Shown: positions 7,489-15,448 of the stretch, piece after piece
Position numbering within the stretch: position 1 is the first letter of the stretch
How the letters are laid out: the number at the start of each line of letters is the position of its first letter
Source of the DNA: Bradyrhizobium sp. CER78
GTDB taxonomy: Bacteria; Pseudomonadota; Alphaproteobacteria; Rhizobiales; Xanthobacteraceae
Reading direction: 5' to 3'
Assembly: GCF_029846235.1 (NCBI RefSeq)
Contig: NZ_JARVWP010000001.1
Location: 558,001 to 622,000, forward strand
Length of the DNA stretch: 64,000 nt
Translations under genes and position numbers: made by a program
The notes under the pieces: model-generated
The model's input: the letters and a program-made list of their open reading frames with translations, nothing else
The model's database searches: none
What the model was told of the DNA's origin: nothing

Positions 7489-8763
7489 ATGAAACATGCC
7501 TATGTGCCGCGCACCACGAACTACACACTCAATCCGGGCGACGACCTCAACGACCTCCGCATGTCGGACAAGGTCCGCCCGCTCTACGACCATGTGAAGC
7601 AGTTCATCCGCGACACCGTCGACCCGATGTCGGTCGAGTTCTATCGCGCCGGCGAGAAGAAGACCAACCGCTGGAGCTTCACCGACGAGCAGCTCGCGAT
7701 CCTGCAGAAGGCCAAGGACAAGGCCAAGGAAGTCGGCCTCTGGAACTTCTTCCTGCCCGACGCCGAGACCGGCGAAGGCCTCAACAACCTCGACTACGCC
7801 TATATCGCCGCCGAGCTCGGCAAGAGCCCGCTAGCCTCCGAGACCATGAACTGCTCGGCGCCCGACACCGGCAACATGGAAGTGCTGGAGCGGGTCGGCA
7901 CCAAGGCGCAGAAGGAGAAGTGGCTGAAGCCGCTGCTCAACGGCGAGATCCGCTCGGCCTACGCGATGACCGAGCCGAACGTCGCCTCCTCCGACGCCAA
8001 GAACATCTCGACCACCGCAAAGCTGGTCGGCGACGAGTGGGTGATCAACGGCGAGAAGTATTACATCTCCGGCGCCGGCGATCCGCGCTGCAAGATCATG
8101 ATCGTGATGGTGAAGACCAATCCGGACGCTGCGCCGAGCAAGCAGCAGTCGCAGATCCTGGTTCCCATCGACACTCCCGGCGTCGAGATCCTTGGGCCCA
8201 TGCACGTGTTCGGCCATGACCACGCGCCGCGCGGCCACATGCATCTGCGCTTCAACAATTGCAAGGTGCCGAAGGAGAACATGCTGCTCGGCGAAGGCCG
8301 CGGCTTCGAGATCTCCCAGGTGCGCCTCGGACCGGGTCGCATCCATCACTGCATGCGCACCATCGGCAAGGCCGAGAAGGCGCTCGACATGATGGTGCAG
8401 CGTGGTCTGACCCGCGAAGCGTTCGGCAAGAAGATCGCCCATCTCGGCGGCAACATGCAGATCATCGCCCAAGCGCGCTGCGAGATCGAGGCAATGCGTC
8501 TGATGGTGCTGAAGGCCGCCAAGGCGATGGACGTGCTCGGCAACAAGGAAGCCCGCGTCTGGGTTTCGATGGTCAAGGCCATGGTGCCCGAGCGCGCCTG
8601 CAAGGTGATCGACCAGGCGATCCAGATGCACGGTGCCACCGGCATCTCGCAATGGTCGCCGCTCGGCGAAATGTACCAGGACGTCCGCCACCTCCGCTTC
8701 GCCGACGGTCCGGACGAGGTGCACTGGATGGTCGTCGGCCGTCACGAGCTGAGCATGCCGTAA
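7489..8763 (+). CDS. ACAD10/ACAD11-like acyl-CoA dehydrogenase family protein
   Basis: This 424-residue protein of the acyl-CoA dehydrogenase superfamily is closest, by motif recall, to the C-terminal half of human ACAD11. Shared stretches include MTEPNVASSDA, INGEKYYISGAG, GEGRGFEISQ and RLGPGRIHHCMRT. At the position of the usual catalytic glutamate it has ADGPDEV, with an aspartate (D406). ACAD10/11 and bacterial LvaC process 4-phosphoryloxyacyl-CoA made by a kinase domain, eliminating phosphate and yielding 2-enoyl/3-hydroxyacyl-CoA. Here the kinase is a separate gene 2.5 kb away. ATG 7489 follows GAGGGAGAAAAGACA. The family is certain; the 4-hydroxyacyl-CoA role is inferred. Confidence 0.93.
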   Translation: MKHAYVPRTTNYTLNPGDDLNDLRMSDKVRPLYDHVKQFIRDTVDPMSVEFYRAGEKKTNRWSFTDEQLAILQKAKDKAKEVGLWNFFLPDAETGEGLNNLDYAYIAAELGKSPLASETMNCSAPDTGNMEVLERVGTKAQKEKWLKPLLNGEIRSAYAMTEPNVASSDAKNISTTAKLVGDEWVINGEKYYISGAGDPRCKIMIVMVKTNPDAAPSKQQSQILVPIDTPGVEILGPMHVFGHDHAPRGHMHLRFNNCKVPKENMLLGEGRGFEISQVRLGPGRIHHCMRTIGKAEKALDMMVQRGLTREAFGKKIAHLGGNMQIIAQARCEIEAMRLMVLKAAKAMDVLGNKEARVWVSMVKAMVPERACKVIDQAIQMHGATGISQWSPLGEMYQDVRHLRFADGPDEVHWMVVGRHELSMP

Positions 8764-8764
8764 C

Positions 8765-8918
8765 CTATCTTCCCCTTCTCCTCGCTTGCGGGGAGAAGGT
8801 CGGGATGAGGGGGAGTCTCCACAAGGACGGTAAAAAACGCACTCGCGGAAACTCCCCCTCACCCATATCGCATCCAACGATGCGATATGACCTCTCCCCG
8901 CAAGCGGGGCGAGGTAAG
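8765..8918. repeat. Intergenic repeat, family C, copy 1
   Basis: The left end (CTCGCTTGCGGGGAGAAGG) and right end (CTCTCCCCGCAAGCGGGGCG) are inverted copies, with GAGGGGGA and CTCCCCCTCACCC inside them. Related copies are at 13995 and 61391. Confidence 0.85.
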
Positions 8919-8940
8919 AAAGCAAGAGCAGGTCTGCAAG

Positions 8941-9013
8941 GCGGGTTCGCGCAAGCGTAACCCGCCTTTTGCTTTTCGAACCGCCGGCGGCGGGTTACGC
9001 TTCGTTCACCCGC
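8941..9013. repeat. Partial family F repeat
   Basis: GCGGGTTCGCGCAAGCGTAACCCGCC is followed by GGCGGGTTACGCTTCG, a shortened relative of the repeats at 9954 and 34387. It runs up to the flavin reductase start. Confidence 0.65.
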
Positions 9014-9036
9014 ACACCGAAATTCCGGACAGCCCC

Positions 9037-9654
9037 ATGGAATACGCCCCAAGCGACCTCAGCCAGCGCGAACGCTACAAGGTGCTGACCTCCTTCGTGC
9101 TGCCGCGGCCGATCGCCTGGGTGACGAGCACGAGTGCGGACGGCGTGGTCAATGCGGCGCCGTTCTCCTTCTTCAACGTGTTCTGCGAGGACCCGCCGCT
9201 CTGCATGTTCGCGGTCAACCGACGGCCCGACGGCCGCGAAAAGGATACGCTGGCCAACATCCAGCGCCTCGGTGAATTCGTGGTCAATCTCACCGACGAG
9301 CCGCTGGCGCGCGCGATGCACGAGAGCTCGGGCGACTTCCCGCCCGAGATCGGCGAGCCCGATTATCTCGGTTTGAAGCTTGCGCCCTCACGCAAGATCG
9401 CGGTACCCAGGCTCGCGGATGCGCCATTCGCGATGGAGTGCCGGACCTGGAAGCTGATCGACGTCAACGGCGACCGGCAGCTGATCATGGGCGAAGGCAT
9501 CCATTTCCACATCCGCGACGAATTGTGGGACCGCGAGGCGATGCGCGTTCATATGGAGCGCTATCACCCGATCGGCCGCATGTTCGCCGATCGCTATTGC
9601 CGCACCGACGACCGCGTGGTGTTTCCCGCGGCTGAAGGCGCGAAGCAAAAATAA
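9037..9654 (+). CDS. Flavin reductase family protein (FMN-binding)
   Basis: The 205-residue protein is of the DIM6/NTAB flavin reductase-like family. It has the split-barrel FMN-binding pattern with LPRPIAWVTS near residue 25, NAAPFSFFN near 45 and GEFVVN near 85. Relatives reduce FMN with NAD(P)H for a monooxygenase or bind flavin for unknown oxidoreductions. The upstream in-frame extension is repeat sequence, so ATG 9037 (MEYAPSDL) is the start. A small GNAT protein follows 14 bases later. No partner oxygenase is adjacent. Confidence 0.9.
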   Translation: MEYAPSDLSQRERYKVLTSFVLPRPIAWVTSTSADGVVNAAPFSFFNVFCEDPPLCMFAVNRRPDGREKDTLANIQRLGEFVVNLTDEPLARAMHESSGDFPPEIGEPDYLGLKLAPSRKIAVPRLADAPFAMECRTWKLIDVNGDRQLIMGEGIHFHIRDELWDREAMRVHMERYHPIGRMFADRYCRTDDRVVFPAAEGAKQK

Positions 9655-9668
9655 CCGAGGACCAGACA

Positions 9669-9944
9669 ATGAGTGAAGCATTCCGCGACAACGCCGCGCA
9701 GAGCCGGTTCGAGCTCACCGTCGACGGCCACACCGCCTTCGTGGTCTACCGCAAGACGCCGGACACGATCACGCTGGTCCACACCGAGGTGCCGCCGGAG
9801 CTTGGCGGCCGCGGCATCGGCTGCAAGCTCGCCCGCGCCACGCTCGACGCGGTGCGCGCACAGAAGATCAAGCTCGTCGTGACATGCGAGTTCATTCAGG
9901 GCTTCATGAAGAAGCACCCGGAGTATGATGATTTGCTGGGCTAG
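9669..9944 (+). CDS. Small GNAT-like N-acetyltransferase (YjdJ type)
   Basis: The 91-residue protein is the short single-domain GNAT type. VPPELGGRGIGCKLA (about 42-56) is the acetyl-CoA pyrophosphate loop, and a conserved cysteine follows in VVTCEF, with the helix ending in FMKKHPEYDDLL. ATG 9669 has GAGGA seven bases upstream. It is likely co-transcribed with the flavin reductase. The family is common but of unproven substrate. Confidence 0.88.
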   Translation: MSEAFRDNAAQSRFELTVDGHTAFVVYRKTPDTITLVHTEVPPELGGRGIGCKLARATLDAVRAQKIKLVVTCEFIQGFMKKHPEYDDLLG

Positions 9945-9953
9945 GCTTGGTCC

Positions 9954-10034
9954 GTAGGGCGGGTTAGCCGAAGGCGTAACCCGCCAATTTCTCCCGCGTA
10001 CGACGGCGGATTACGCTTCGCTAATCCGCCCTAC
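9954..10034. repeat. Intergenic repeat, family F, copy 1
   Basis: GTAGGGCGGGTTAGCCGAAG at the left pairs with CTTCGCTAATCCGCCCTAC at the right. It lies between convergent genes (GNAT protein and glutathione transferase) and could act as a two-way terminator. Confidence 0.85.
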
Positions 10035-10038
10035 GCAA

Positions 10039-10920
10039 TCACGACGCCGCCGCTTCCCCGATCTTGTCCTGCGTCCTGGTCTCGAAATCGCTGGCCTCGT
10101 GCCGCTCGTGGAGCTGGCTCGACGGCTCGCCCCAGGTGCGGTTGACCATGCGGCCGCGCTTCACCGCGGGCCGGGCCGCGATCGCATCGGTCCAGCGCTG
10201 CACGTTCTTGTAGTCCTGCACCGAGAGGAATTCGCCGCCACCGTAAAGCAGGCCCTTGGCCAAGCTGCCGTACCAGGGCCACACCGCCATGTCGGCGATG
10301 GTATAGACGTCGCCCGCGAGATATTCGTTGTCGGCGAGCCGGCGGTCGAGCACGTCGAGCTGGCGCTTCACCTCCATCGCAAAGCGGTCGATGGCGTATT
10401 CGATCTTGGTCGGCGCATAGGCATAGAAGTGCCCGAAGCCGCCGCCGAGATACGGCGCCGAGCCCATCTGCCAGAACAGCCAGGAGAAGGTCTCGGCACG
10501 GGTCTTGACGTCGGTCGGCAGGAACGCGCCGAATTTTTCCGCCAGGTAAACCAGGATCGAGCCCGACTCGAACACCCGGATCGGCTCCTTCCCGCTACGG
10601 TCCATCAGCGCCGGGATCTTGGAGTTCGGATTGACCGCGACAAAGCCGCTGCCGAACTGGTTGCCGTCGATCTTGATCAGCCAGGCGTCGTACTCGGCGC
10701 CCTTGTGGCCCGCCGCGAGCAGCTCTTCCAGCATCACGGTGACCTTCACGCCGTTTGGCGTCGCCAGCGAATAGAGTTGCAGCGGATGACGGCCGACGGG
10801 CAATTCCTTGTCATGGGTGGGACCCGCGATCGGCCGGTTGATGCTGGCGAAGCGCCCGCCGCTCTCCTTGTTCCAGGTCCAGACTTTCGGCGGCTCGTAG
10901 GCAGAGGTGTCGTCAGTCAC
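10039..10920 (-). CDS. yghU: Glutathione-dependent disulfide-bond oxidoreductase, YghU-like
   Basis: The 293-residue glutathione transferase matches E. coli YghU (288 residues) along its length: KVWTWNKESGG at the N-terminus, the thioredoxin-like domain with LYSLATPNGVKV and NPNSKIPAL, then FESGSILVYLAEKFG and the helical domain ending QLHERHEASDFET. YghU-type enzymes reduce disulfides with two glutathiones. The best start is GTG at 10920, preceded by GGGAG at eight bases, because it reproduces the YghU N-terminus; longer frames use TTG 11193 or ATG 10980 without support. It is divergent from the nitronate monooxygenase gene. Confidence 0.93.
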   Translation of the reverse strand: MTDDTSAYEPPKVWTWNKESGGRFASINRPIAGPTHDKELPVGRHPLQLYSLATPNGVKVTVMLEELLAAGHKGAEYDAWLIKIDGNQFGSGFVAVNPNSKIPALMDRSGKEPIRVFESGSILVYLAEKFGAFLPTDVKTRAETFSWLFWQMGSAPYLGGGFGHFYAYAPTKIEYAIDRFAMEVKRQLDVLDRRLADNEYLAGDVYTIADMAVWPWYGSLAKGLLYGGGEFLSVQDYKNVQRWTDAIAARPAVKRGRMVNRTWGEPSSQLHERHEASDFETRTQDKIGEAAAS

Positions 10921-11196
10921 GTCGTTGGCTCCCGGTTTTACGTTTTTCCGTGGCGCGGCAACCGCCGTGCCGATCCGCATATCCGCACTAGATGGTGGGC
11001 ACACTATGCTTTGCCCACCCCGCTGGATCGCATTTTCTATCCAGCGGAATGCACTGCGAGCGATGCTGCCAAGCAGCGTCTGCACGCAAGATCGCCGCGG
11101 CCGAAACCCGCTTGGCTTCGCTGACCGTGATGCGCTAGCGTTGCAGGGGCTGATGCCAACAAGCACAAGAAGCGGCCGCCGGGAGAAAACCAACCC

Positions 11197-12330
11197 ATGA
11201 AATCACCGATCTGCGACATGCTGGGGATCGAATTCCCCCTGCTCGCCTTCAGCCATTGCCGCGACGTGGTGGCGGCGGTCAGCCGCGCCGGAGGCTTCGG
11301 CGTGTTCGGCGCCACCCGGTATCTGCCGGAAACGCTGGAGCAGGAGCTGAAATGGATCGACGCGCATGTCGACGGCAAGCCCTACGGCATCGACGTGCTG
11401 ATCCCCGAAAACATCTCGACAGCAGGTGAGAAGAACGTCACCTGGAAGAGCCTCGAGAAACGCGTCTCGCAAGAGCATCGCGATTTCACCCGCGACCTGC
11501 TGAAGAAATACAACATCGAGCTCACGGCACAGAGCGTCGCCGACAACCAGCCACAGCCATTCGATGCCGAGACCGCGCTGCAATTGCTGGAAGTCTCCTT
11601 CCGCCATCCGATCCGGCTGATCGCCAACGCGCTCGGCGTGCCGCCGAAGGCGATGATCGAGATGGGCCGCCAGCACGGCGTGCCGGTGGCGGCGCTGGTC
11701 GGCTCCAAGGAACACGCGCTGCGCCAGGTCGCGGCCGGCGTCGACATCCTGGTCGCGCAAGGCACCGAGGCCGGCGGCCATTGCGGCGAGGTCTCGACCA
11801 TGGTGCTGGTGCCCGAGGTGATCAAGGCGGTCAAAAAAATCCGCGACGTGCCGGTGCTCGCCGCCGGCGGCATCATGACCGGAAGCCAGATGGCGGCGTG
11901 CATGGCGATGGGCGCGGCCGGCGCCTGGACCGGCTCGGTGTGGCTTGCCACGGTGGAGTCGGAGACCTCGGAGATCTTCCGCGAGAAGATGATCGCGGCC
12001 TCCTCGCGCGATGCGATCCGCTCCAAGGGCCGCACCGGCAAGCCCGCGCGGCAATTGCGCTCAGTATGGACCGACGCCTGGGACCGCTCGCCGGACAGCC
12101 CCGGCGCGCTGCCGATGCCGCTGCAAAGCATCATCAGCCGCGACGCCTTCAACGCCATCGACCGCGCCGCCGCGGCCGGCAACGAAAAGGCGCGCGATCT
12201 CGTCAGCTACTTCGTCGGCCAGGGTGTCGGCCTGGTCGACAGCGTGAAGTCTGCGGGCGCCGTGGTGCAGGAGTTCAAGGAAGACTTTGTCGAAGCCGTC
12301 GAGCACATGAACGCGCTGGTGGCGGAGTGA
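11197..12330 (+). CDS. Nitronate monooxygenase (2-nitropropane dioxygenase family)
   Basis: The 377-residue TIM-barrel flavoprotein would oxidise alkyl nitronates such as propionate-3-nitronate with FMN. Supporting motifs are the N-terminal CDMLGIEFPLLAF and AVSRAGGFGVFG segments, GTEAGGHCGE (about 189-198) with the histidine typical of the family, and APAGGI-like LAAGGIMTG for phosphate binding. Start ATG 11197 has GGGAGAAAA upstream. The next gene downstream is a thiolase-like protein, separated by a repeat. Family members also include enoyl reductase-like proteins, so the substrate is open. Confidence 0.9.
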   Translation: MKSPICDMLGIEFPLLAFSHCRDVVAAVSRAGGFGVFGATRYLPETLEQELKWIDAHVDGKPYGIDVLIPENISTAGEKNVTWKSLEKRVSQEHRDFTRDLLKKYNIELTAQSVADNQPQPFDAETALQLLEVSFRHPIRLIANALGVPPKAMIEMGRQHGVPVAALVGSKEHALRQVAAGVDILVAQGTEAGGHCGEVSTMVLVPEVIKAVKKIRDVPVLAAGGIMTGSQMAACMAMGAAGAWTGSVWLATVESETSEIFREKMIAASSRDAIRSKGRTGKPARQLRSVWTDAWDRSPDSPGALPMPLQSIISRDAFNAIDRAAAAGNEKARDLVSYFVGQGVGLVDSVKSAGAVVQEFKEDFVEAVEHMNALVAE

Positions 12331-12345
12331 CGAGCCGTTCCCGCC

Positions 12346-12427
12346 GTCATTGCGAGCGAAGCGAAGCAATCCATCTCGCCTCGGCGGAGGCATGGATTGC
12401 TTCGTCGCTTCGCTCCTCGCAATGACG
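12346..12427. repeat. Intergenic repeat, family A, copy 2
   Basis: GTCATTGCGAGCGAAGCGAA and TTCGCTCCTCGCAATGACG are the inverted ends, with GCAATCCAT and ATGGATTGC inside. It is a compact, near-perfect palindrome. Confidence 0.9.
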
Positions 12428-12472
12428 ACCAAATAGCCATCGAGTCCAATACCCCAGAGTGAAGCAGCAAGA

Positions 12473-13984
12473 ATGTCGAACAGTATCCCCGAAGACCGCA
12501 TTCCCGTCATCGTCGGCGTCGGCGAAATCGTCGATCGTCCGAAGGACATCGCCGCCGGCCTCGAGCCGCTCACTTTGCTCGAGGAGGCGCTGAAGCGCGC
12601 CGAGGCCGACAGCGGCGCAAAGCTGCTCGCCGATGTGCAGTCGCTCGACGTCGTCAACTTCCTGAGCTGGCGTTACCGCGACCCCGAGAAGCAACTGGCG
12701 CAGCGGCTCCGCATTGCGCCGGCGCATCTCTATTACGGCCCGGTCGGCGGCGAGAGCCCGATCCGCTATCTGCACGAGGCGGCGCAGCGCATCGCGCGCG
12801 GCGAATGCAGCGTGGCGGCGGTGTGCGGTGCGGAGGCGCAGTCGACCGCGACCAAGGCACAGCGCGCCGGCGTCGAGTTGCCGTGGACGCCGTTCGCGCA
12901 TGACGTGGAGGAGCCGAAGCGCGGCGCCGCATTCCAGAAGCCGATGGCGGTGACGCTCGGCGTATTCAGGCCGATCACGGTCTATCCGCTCTATGAGTCC
13001 GCAACCTCGGCGCATTGGGGCCAGACACCGCGCGAGGCGCTGGAGGAATCCGGCGACCTGTGGTCGACCTATGCGCAGATTGCGGCCGACAATCCGAACT
13101 CCTGGCTGAAGAAGAAGTTCACCGGCAACGAGATCACGACGGCAACACCCGACAACCGGATGATCGCCTGGCCGTATACAAAGCTGATGGTGGCGAACCC
13201 GACGGTGAACATGGGCGGCGCGCTGATCCTGACCAGCCTCGCCAAAGCGCGCGCGGCCGGCGTGCCGGAGGACAAGCTGATCTATCCGCTCGGCGGCGCC
13301 TCGGCGGAAGAGCCGCGCGACTATCTGACCCGCGACCAGTTCGTCGAGAGCCACGCGCAGACCGCGGTGCTGAAGGCCGTGATGGATCTCGTCGGCGGTG
13401 ACGGCCGGAAGTTCGACGCGATCGAGCTCTATAGCTGCTTCCCCTGCGTGCCGAAGATGGCGCGCCGGACGCTCGGCCTGGGCGCCGACGTGCAGCCGAC
13501 CGTGACCGGTGGCCTGACGTTCTTCGGCGCGCCGCTCAACACCTACATGACGCATTCGGCTTGCGCGATGGTGCGCAAGCTGCGCAGCGGCGGCACGCTC
13601 GGCCTGCTCTACGGCCAGGGCGGCTTCGTCACCAAGCATCACGGCCTCGTGCTGTCGCGCGCCGCGCCGACGACGGCGCTCAAGCAGGACACATCCGTAC
13701 AGGCGGAAGCTGATCGCAACCGGCGCGATGTGCCCGAGTTCACCGACAAGGCCGGTGGCAAGGGCAAGGTCGAGGCCTTCACCGTGATCTATCGCGCCAA
13801 TGGCGAGGTCGAGCACGGCGTCACCATGCTGCGTACCGAGGACGGCCGCCGCACGCTCGGCCGCATCCCGGCAAGCGACGCGGCGACACTGGCGTATCTG
13901 CAGAATCTCGACCGTACGCCGGTCGGCAGCACGGGCAACATCGTCACCGCCGCTGACGGCATGCTGGAATGGCGGGTGGGCTAG
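12473..13984 (+). CDS. Thiolase-like protein (acetyl-CoA acetyltransferase family), nucleophile apparently lost
   Basis: The 503-residue thiolase-fold protein is larger than a typical thiolase (about 390-400) because of a C-terminal extension. The N-terminal core starts VPVIVGVG-like (IPVIVGVGEIVDRP). Where thiolases carry the acyl-accepting cysteine, this protein reads GPVGGESP (about 89-96). The C-terminal GHP and CxG motifs are also changed (THSACAMV and YGQGGF). Relatives are usually annotated acetyl-CoA acetyltransferase, but a non-thiolytic or scaffold role is possible. It starts at ATG 12473, after the repeat. No regulatory sequence is evident. Confidence 0.85.
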   Translation: MSNSIPEDRIPVIVGVGEIVDRPKDIAAGLEPLTLLEEALKRAEADSGAKLLADVQSLDVVNFLSWRYRDPEKQLAQRLRIAPAHLYYGPVGGESPIRYLHEAAQRIARGECSVAAVCGAEAQSTATKAQRAGVELPWTPFAHDVEEPKRGAAFQKPMAVTLGVFRPITVYPLYESATSAHWGQTPREALEESGDLWSTYAQIAADNPNSWLKKKFTGNEITTATPDNRMIAWPYTKLMVANPTVNMGGALILTSLAKARAAGVPEDKLIYPLGGASAEEPRDYLTRDQFVESHAQTAVLKAVMDLVGGDGRKFDAIELYSCFPCVPKMARRTLGLGADVQPTVTGGLTFFGAPLNTYMTHSACAMVRKLRSGGTLGLLYGQGGFVTKHHGLVLSRAAPTTALKQDTSVQAEADRNRRDVPEFTDKAGGKGKVEAFTVIYRANGEVEHGVTMLRTEDGRRTLGRIPASDAATLAYLQNLDRTPVGSTGNIVTAADGMLEWRVG

Positions 13985-13994
13985 CTCTCTAAGC

Positions 13995-14225
13995 TCCCTC
14001 GCCCCGCTCTCTTGTCCGCCGAAGCCCGCCTTCGGGCCAAGGCGGATGCGGGGAGAGGGTTGGGGTGAGGGGCTCTCACCGCGAGCCGTGACCGCTGTGG
14101 GACCTGTACCCCCTCACCCGGATCGCATTGTCATGCGACGCAGCTGAAGCCTAGCTTCAGCGTTCTTAAAGACACGGCCGCCGAAGGCGGCCTATGCCTC
14201 TCCCCGCAAGCGGGGCGAGGTAAGA
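13995..14225. repeat. Intergenic repeat, family C, copy 2 (expanded)
   Basis: The outer family C ends (GCCCCGCTCTCTTG and CTCTCCCCGCAAGCGGGGCG) enclose further hairpins: CCGAAGCCCGCCTTCGG, GCTGAAGCCTAGCTTCAGC and GGCCGCCGAAGGCGGCC. It lies between convergent genes. Confidence 0.8.
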
Positions 14226-14242
14226 GAAGGACGCCGCGCGCC

Positions 14243-15448
14243 CTACCCCTTCACGTCCTGCTTTTCGGACGCCGTGGTCGGCTTGCCCTTGGTGGCGCCG
14301 GCGCCGGTGACGCGGACATGATCGCCGTCGGCTAGACCGTCCGGCGGGGCGGTGATGATGCGGTCATCAGGCGCGAGGCCCGAGGCGAGCTCGATCTCCT
14401 TGCCGAGGTCGCGGCCGATCTTCACGGTCTTGAACAGCACCTTGTCGTCCGGGGTCACGGTTGCGACCCGCAGGCCGTTGCCGTTGAAGATCAGCGCGCT
14501 GGCGGGAATGCTGAGCGGCGTTGCGTCGCGCTGCAGGTTCAGCTTCACGCTGGCGTAGCTGCCCGGCATCAATTCGCCGGAGGAATTGTCGAGCCCGAGC
14601 TGCATCCGCGTCGTGCCGGAGGCGACATCGACTGCCTGCGAGGAGGCTTCCACGGTCGCCTGGAAGCTGCGGTTCGGGTAATCCGGCAGCGACAGCGTGG
14701 CCTTGGCGCCGATCTTGATCGCCGGCACGTAGTTCTGCGGCACGTTGACATAGACGCGCAGCTTGGTGATGTCGGAGACCGTGAACATCGCCGGACCCGA
14801 GTTGCCGCCCGCATTGATCAGCGCGCCGACGTCGGTATCGCGCGAGGTCACCACGCCGTCGAACGGCGCCGTGATCTTCTTGTAACCGGCGAGCGCTTCC
14901 AGCCGCTCGACATTGGCTTGGCCGGCCTTGACCGCACCGTTCTTGTTGGAGAGGTCGGCGGTGCGCTCGTCGATCTCCTGCGCCGAGACGAAGTTCGAGG
15001 CCACCAGCGTCTTGCGCCGGGCGAGCGTCGCCTCGGAGAGCTTGGCCGAGGCCTGGGCGCTGGCGAGATCGGCGCGCGCCTGCAGCAATTGCTGATCGAG
15101 GTCGGGCGCCTCGATCTCGGCGATCACCTGGCCGGCCTTGACGCGGGCGCCGATGTCGGCGTCCCAGTTCTTCAGATAGCCGGACACCCGGGCATAGATC
15201 GGCGCGCGGGAATAGGCCTCGAGCCGGCCCGGCAGGTCGATCGTGGGGCTCAGCGCCTTGGCGTTGGGCAGCGCTACCGCGACGGTCGGAATGGCCTGGT
15301 CGTCGGTCCATTCCTTCAGCCGGTTGTCCTGCTCCTCGCGGGCGCGGATGCCGGTGCCGACGATCAGCCCCGCGCCGACCAGTGCAACCACGCCGAATAT
15401 GCCCAACCTCCGGCCGGACACCGGTGGGCGCTGTTCAGTGGGCTGCAT
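14243..15448 (-). CDS. Efflux RND transporter periplasmic adaptor subunit
   Basis: This 401-residue membrane fusion protein has an N-terminal anchor (about residues 15-33), a lipoyl/hairpin region with GQVIAEIEAPDLDQQL, a coiled-coil hairpin of about 60 residues and beta-barrel domains ending in a basic tail. It bridges the inner-membrane pump to an outer-membrane channel. The ATG at 15448 lies inside the end of the pump gene (14-base overlap), so the two are translationally coupled. The order pump then adaptor is the reverse of the common one. No outer-membrane factor gene is adjacent. Confidence 0.93.
   Translation of the reverse strand: MQPTEQRPPVSGRRLGIFGVVALVGAGLIVGTGIRAREEQDNRLKEWTDDQAIPTVAVALPNAKALSPTIDLPGRLEAYSRAPIYARVSGYLKNWDADIGARVKAGQVIAEIEAPDLDQQLLQARADLASAQASAKLSEATLARRKTLVASNFVSAQEIDERTADLSNKNGAVKAGQANVERLEALAGYKKITAPFDGVVTSRDTDVGALINAGGNSGPAMFTVSDITKLRVYVNVPQNYVPAIKIGAKATLSLPDYPNRSFQATVEASSQAVDVASGTTRMQLGLDNSSGELMPGSYASVKLNLQRDATPLSIPASALIFNGNGLRVATVTPDDKVLFKTVKIGRDLGKEIELASGLAPDDRIITAPPDGLADGDHVRVTGAGATKGKPTTASEKQDVKG

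Noticed and set aside
8765..8918. Possible CRISPR or tandem repeat array at the family C repeat
   Set aside because: There are no regularly spaced direct repeats with unique spacers; the element is an inverted repeat.
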